Positions 5,012 to 6,535 of a stretch of DNA of 6,535 nt are shown here, one piece after another. Below the pieces are notes generated by a model that was given only the letters and a program-made list of their open reading frames with translations, was not told the DNA's origin and made no database searches. Made by a program: the position numbers and the translations under genes. Position 1 is the first letter of the stretch. Each line of letters starts with the position of its first letter. The stretch comes from Lysobacterales bacterium (GTDB lineage Bacteria; Pseudomonadota; Gammaproteobacteria; Xanthomonadales; SZUA-36). The stretch spans positions 1-6,535 of the forward strand of contig JAPHSB010000178.1 of NCBI GenBank assembly GCA_026193295.1, in the 5' to 3' direction.

Positions 5012-6535
5012 TCAGCGGCTCGTAAGCGCCAGGTTCTGCGGGGACGAATCCACGTCGAAACGGTCCAGGGTCATCACCTTGGCCCATGCATCGACAAAGT
5101 CGTTCGTGAACTTCTGTTGCCCACCGACCTCGGCATAGACTTCCGCGATTGCGCGCAGTTCGGAGCTCGACCCGAACATGAGGTCAACCGGAGTAGCCGA
5201 CCACTTGAGCTCGCCCGTTTCCCGATCGCGCCCTTCGTACACGCCCTCGGTGGTCGTTGATTTCGACCACTTGGTGGACATGTCGAGCAGATTCACAAAG
5301 AAATCGTTGCTCAAAGTGCCGGCCCGGTTGGTGAATACCCCGTGGTCAGCCCCTGCGACATTCGCATCCAGGGAACGCAGGCCGCCTACCAGCACCGTCA
5401 TTTCGGGCACGGTCAGGGTCAGCAGATTGGCCTTGTCGATCAGCATGTCGGCCGGTGACCGGCGGCTGCCTTCACCGAAGTAGTTGCGAAACCCGTCCGC
5501 GGTCGGCTCGAGCACGGCAAAGGACTCGACGTCGGTCTGGTTCTGCGTTGCGTCCGTGCGGCCCGGCGTAAAGGGTACCTGCACGCTTTGTCCGGCGTCC
5601 CTGGCGGCCTGCTCGATGGCCGCGGCTCCGCCCAGTACGATCAGATCGGCGAGCGAGACCTTTTTGCCACCCGATTGTGAGCTGTTGAAGCCGTTCTGGA
5701 TGGACTCCAGGCGTGTCAGCACCTTCTGCAGTTCCGCCGGGTTGTTGACTTCCCAATCCCGCTGCGGCGCGAGGCGAATACGCGCCCCGTTGGCGCCGCC
5801 GCGCATGTCGGTGCCGCGGAAGGTGGAGGCCGACGCCCAGGCCGTTCTGACCAGTTCGGGGACGCTCAGGCCCGAGGCGAGAATCTCGGACTTCAACGCC
5901 GCGATGTCCTTCGCGTCAACCAGGACGTGGTCGACCGCGGGGACGGGGTCTTGCCAGGTCAGCTCCTCGGCAGGAACCTCTTTGCCAAGGTAACGCGCGC
6001 GCGGTCCCATATCCCGGTGGGTCAGTTTGAACCACGCCTTGGCGAAGGCCAGTTCGAACTCCTCGGGGTTGGCCAGGAAGCGCTCCGAAATCTTCCGGTA
6101 GCTCGGGTCGAACTTGAGCGAAAGGTCGGTCGTGAACATGATCGGGGCGTGCCGCTTCGACGGATCGTGAGCGTCCGGCACCATGCTCGAAGCGCCCTTG
6201 TCATCGGGAATCCACTGGGTTGCCCCGCCGGGGCTCTTCGTCTGCACCCAGTTGAAGGCGAACAGGTTGCTCAGGTATTGCATGCTCCAGGCCGTCGGCG
6301 TGGCGGTCCAGGCGCCCTCCAGGCCGCTGGTAATCGTGTCGGCTCCCTTGCCGGTGCCGCACTTGTTGACCCAACCGAGACCCTGCTGCTCGATGCCTTC
6401 GGCCGCGGGCTCGACACCCACGCAATCGGCCGGCTTGCCGGCGCCATGCGCTTTACCGAAGGTGTGCCCGCCGGCGATCAGTGCCACGGTTTCTTCATCG
6501 TTCATCGCCATGCGGCCGAAAGTCTCGCGAATATC
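5012..6535 (-). CDS. katG: Catalase-peroxidase KatG, C-terminal two thirds (5' end outside the window)
   Basis: A bifunctional heme enzyme that breaks down hydrogen peroxide and has broad peroxidase activity. The visible 507 residues begin D-I-R-E-T-F-G-R-M at the right edge; the frame is still open there, so about 230-240 N-terminal residues, including the distal Arg/Trp/His, are missing. Counting the first visible Asp as 1, these align with M. tuberculosis KatG: Met9 (Met of the Met-Tyr-Trp cofactor, Met255), His24 in G-G-H-T-F-G-K (heme ligand His270), Ser70 (Ser315), Trp76 (Trp321), Asp137 (Asp381) and Arg174 in H-R-D-M-G-P (mobile Arg418). The duplicated C-terminal peroxidase-like lobe is complete, with T-P-G-R-T-D-A-T and Q-T-D-V-E-S-F-A. 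The protein ends about 12 residues beyond the usual F-D-V-R terminus. Convergent with yajD; promoter and any OxyR site lie outside the window. Confidence 0.97.
   Translation of the reverse strand, partial: DIRETFGRMAMNDEETVALIAGGHTFGKAHGAGKPADCVGVEPAAEGIEQQGLGWVNKCGTGKGADTITSGLEGAWTATPTAWSMQYLSNLFAFNWVQTKSPGGATQWIPDDKGASSMVPDAHDPSKRHAPIMFTTDLSLKFDPSYRKISERFLANPEEFELAFAKAWFKLTHRDMGPRARYLGKEVPAEELTWQDPVPAVDHVLVDAKDIAALKSEILASGLSVPELVRTAWASASTFRGTDMRGGANGARIRLAPQRDWEVNNPAELQKVLTRLESIQNGFNSSQSGGKKVSLADLIVLGGAAAIEQAARDAGQSVQVPFTPGRTDATQNQTDVESFAVLEPTADGFRNYFGEGSRRSPADMLIDKANLLTLTVPEMTVLVGGLRSLDANVAGADHGVFTNRAGTLSNDFFVNLLDMSTKWSKSTTTEGVYEGRDRETGELKWSATPVDLMFGSSSELRAIAEVYAEVGGQQKFTNDFVDAWAKVMTLDRFDVDSSPQNLALTSR

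Noticed and set aside
5472..6425. Several short open frames on both strands within katG
   Set aside because: All overlap the clearly coding katG frame and translate into Arg/Ser/Pro-rich shadow sequence without any family motif.

Overview
The window looks like ordinary chromosomal DNA from a gammaproteobacterium. The evidence is a YajD-type HNH protein, a pqiABC-type lipid-transport operon that matches E. coli PqiA, PqiB and PqiC block by block, and a catalase-peroxidase gene. Base composition looks moderately GC-rich and even throughout. No insertion sequence, integrase, tRNA, rRNA, CRISPR array or phage gene is visible. The genus cannot be fixed from the sequence; a marine or environmental lineage is only a guess.

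Layout. Positions 1 to about 4371 hold five minus-strand genes that are overlapping or tightly spaced. In transcription order they are: the N-terminal PqiA half (4371-3709), the C-terminal PqiA half (3719-3096), pqiB (3118-1466), pqiC (1469-870), and a diheme c-type cytochrome (836-3). The first four overlap by 11, 23 and 4 bases; the cytochrome follows after 33 bases. A likely sigma-70-type promoter for this operon lies at 4415-4443 and runs into the first codons of the divergent yajD gene (4437-4871, plus strand). yajD ends in a strong intrinsic terminator (4912-4946). Beyond it, convergent with yajD, lies the 3' two thirds of katG (6535-5012, minus strand), cut by the right edge of the window.

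How the genes work together. PqiA (inner membrane), PqiB (MCE-domain tube across the periplasm) and PqiC (outer-membrane lipoprotein) are known in E. coli as one trans-envelope lipid-transport complex induced by redox-cycling stress. KatG removes hydrogen peroxide. A stress and envelope-maintenance theme is therefore possible, but KatG is not in the same transcript and the link is only proximity. The periplasmic cytochrome c at the operon end is not a standard Pqi component.

Most noteworthy points. PqiA is encoded as two overlapping half-genes, and a one-base change in a C5 run at the junction would restore a single protein of about 424 residues, the normal PqiA length. The first half-gene very probably starts at a TTG codon set by a near-perfect Shine-Dalgarno. 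A diheme cytochrome is attached to a pqi operon. I found no convincing wholly new system in this window.
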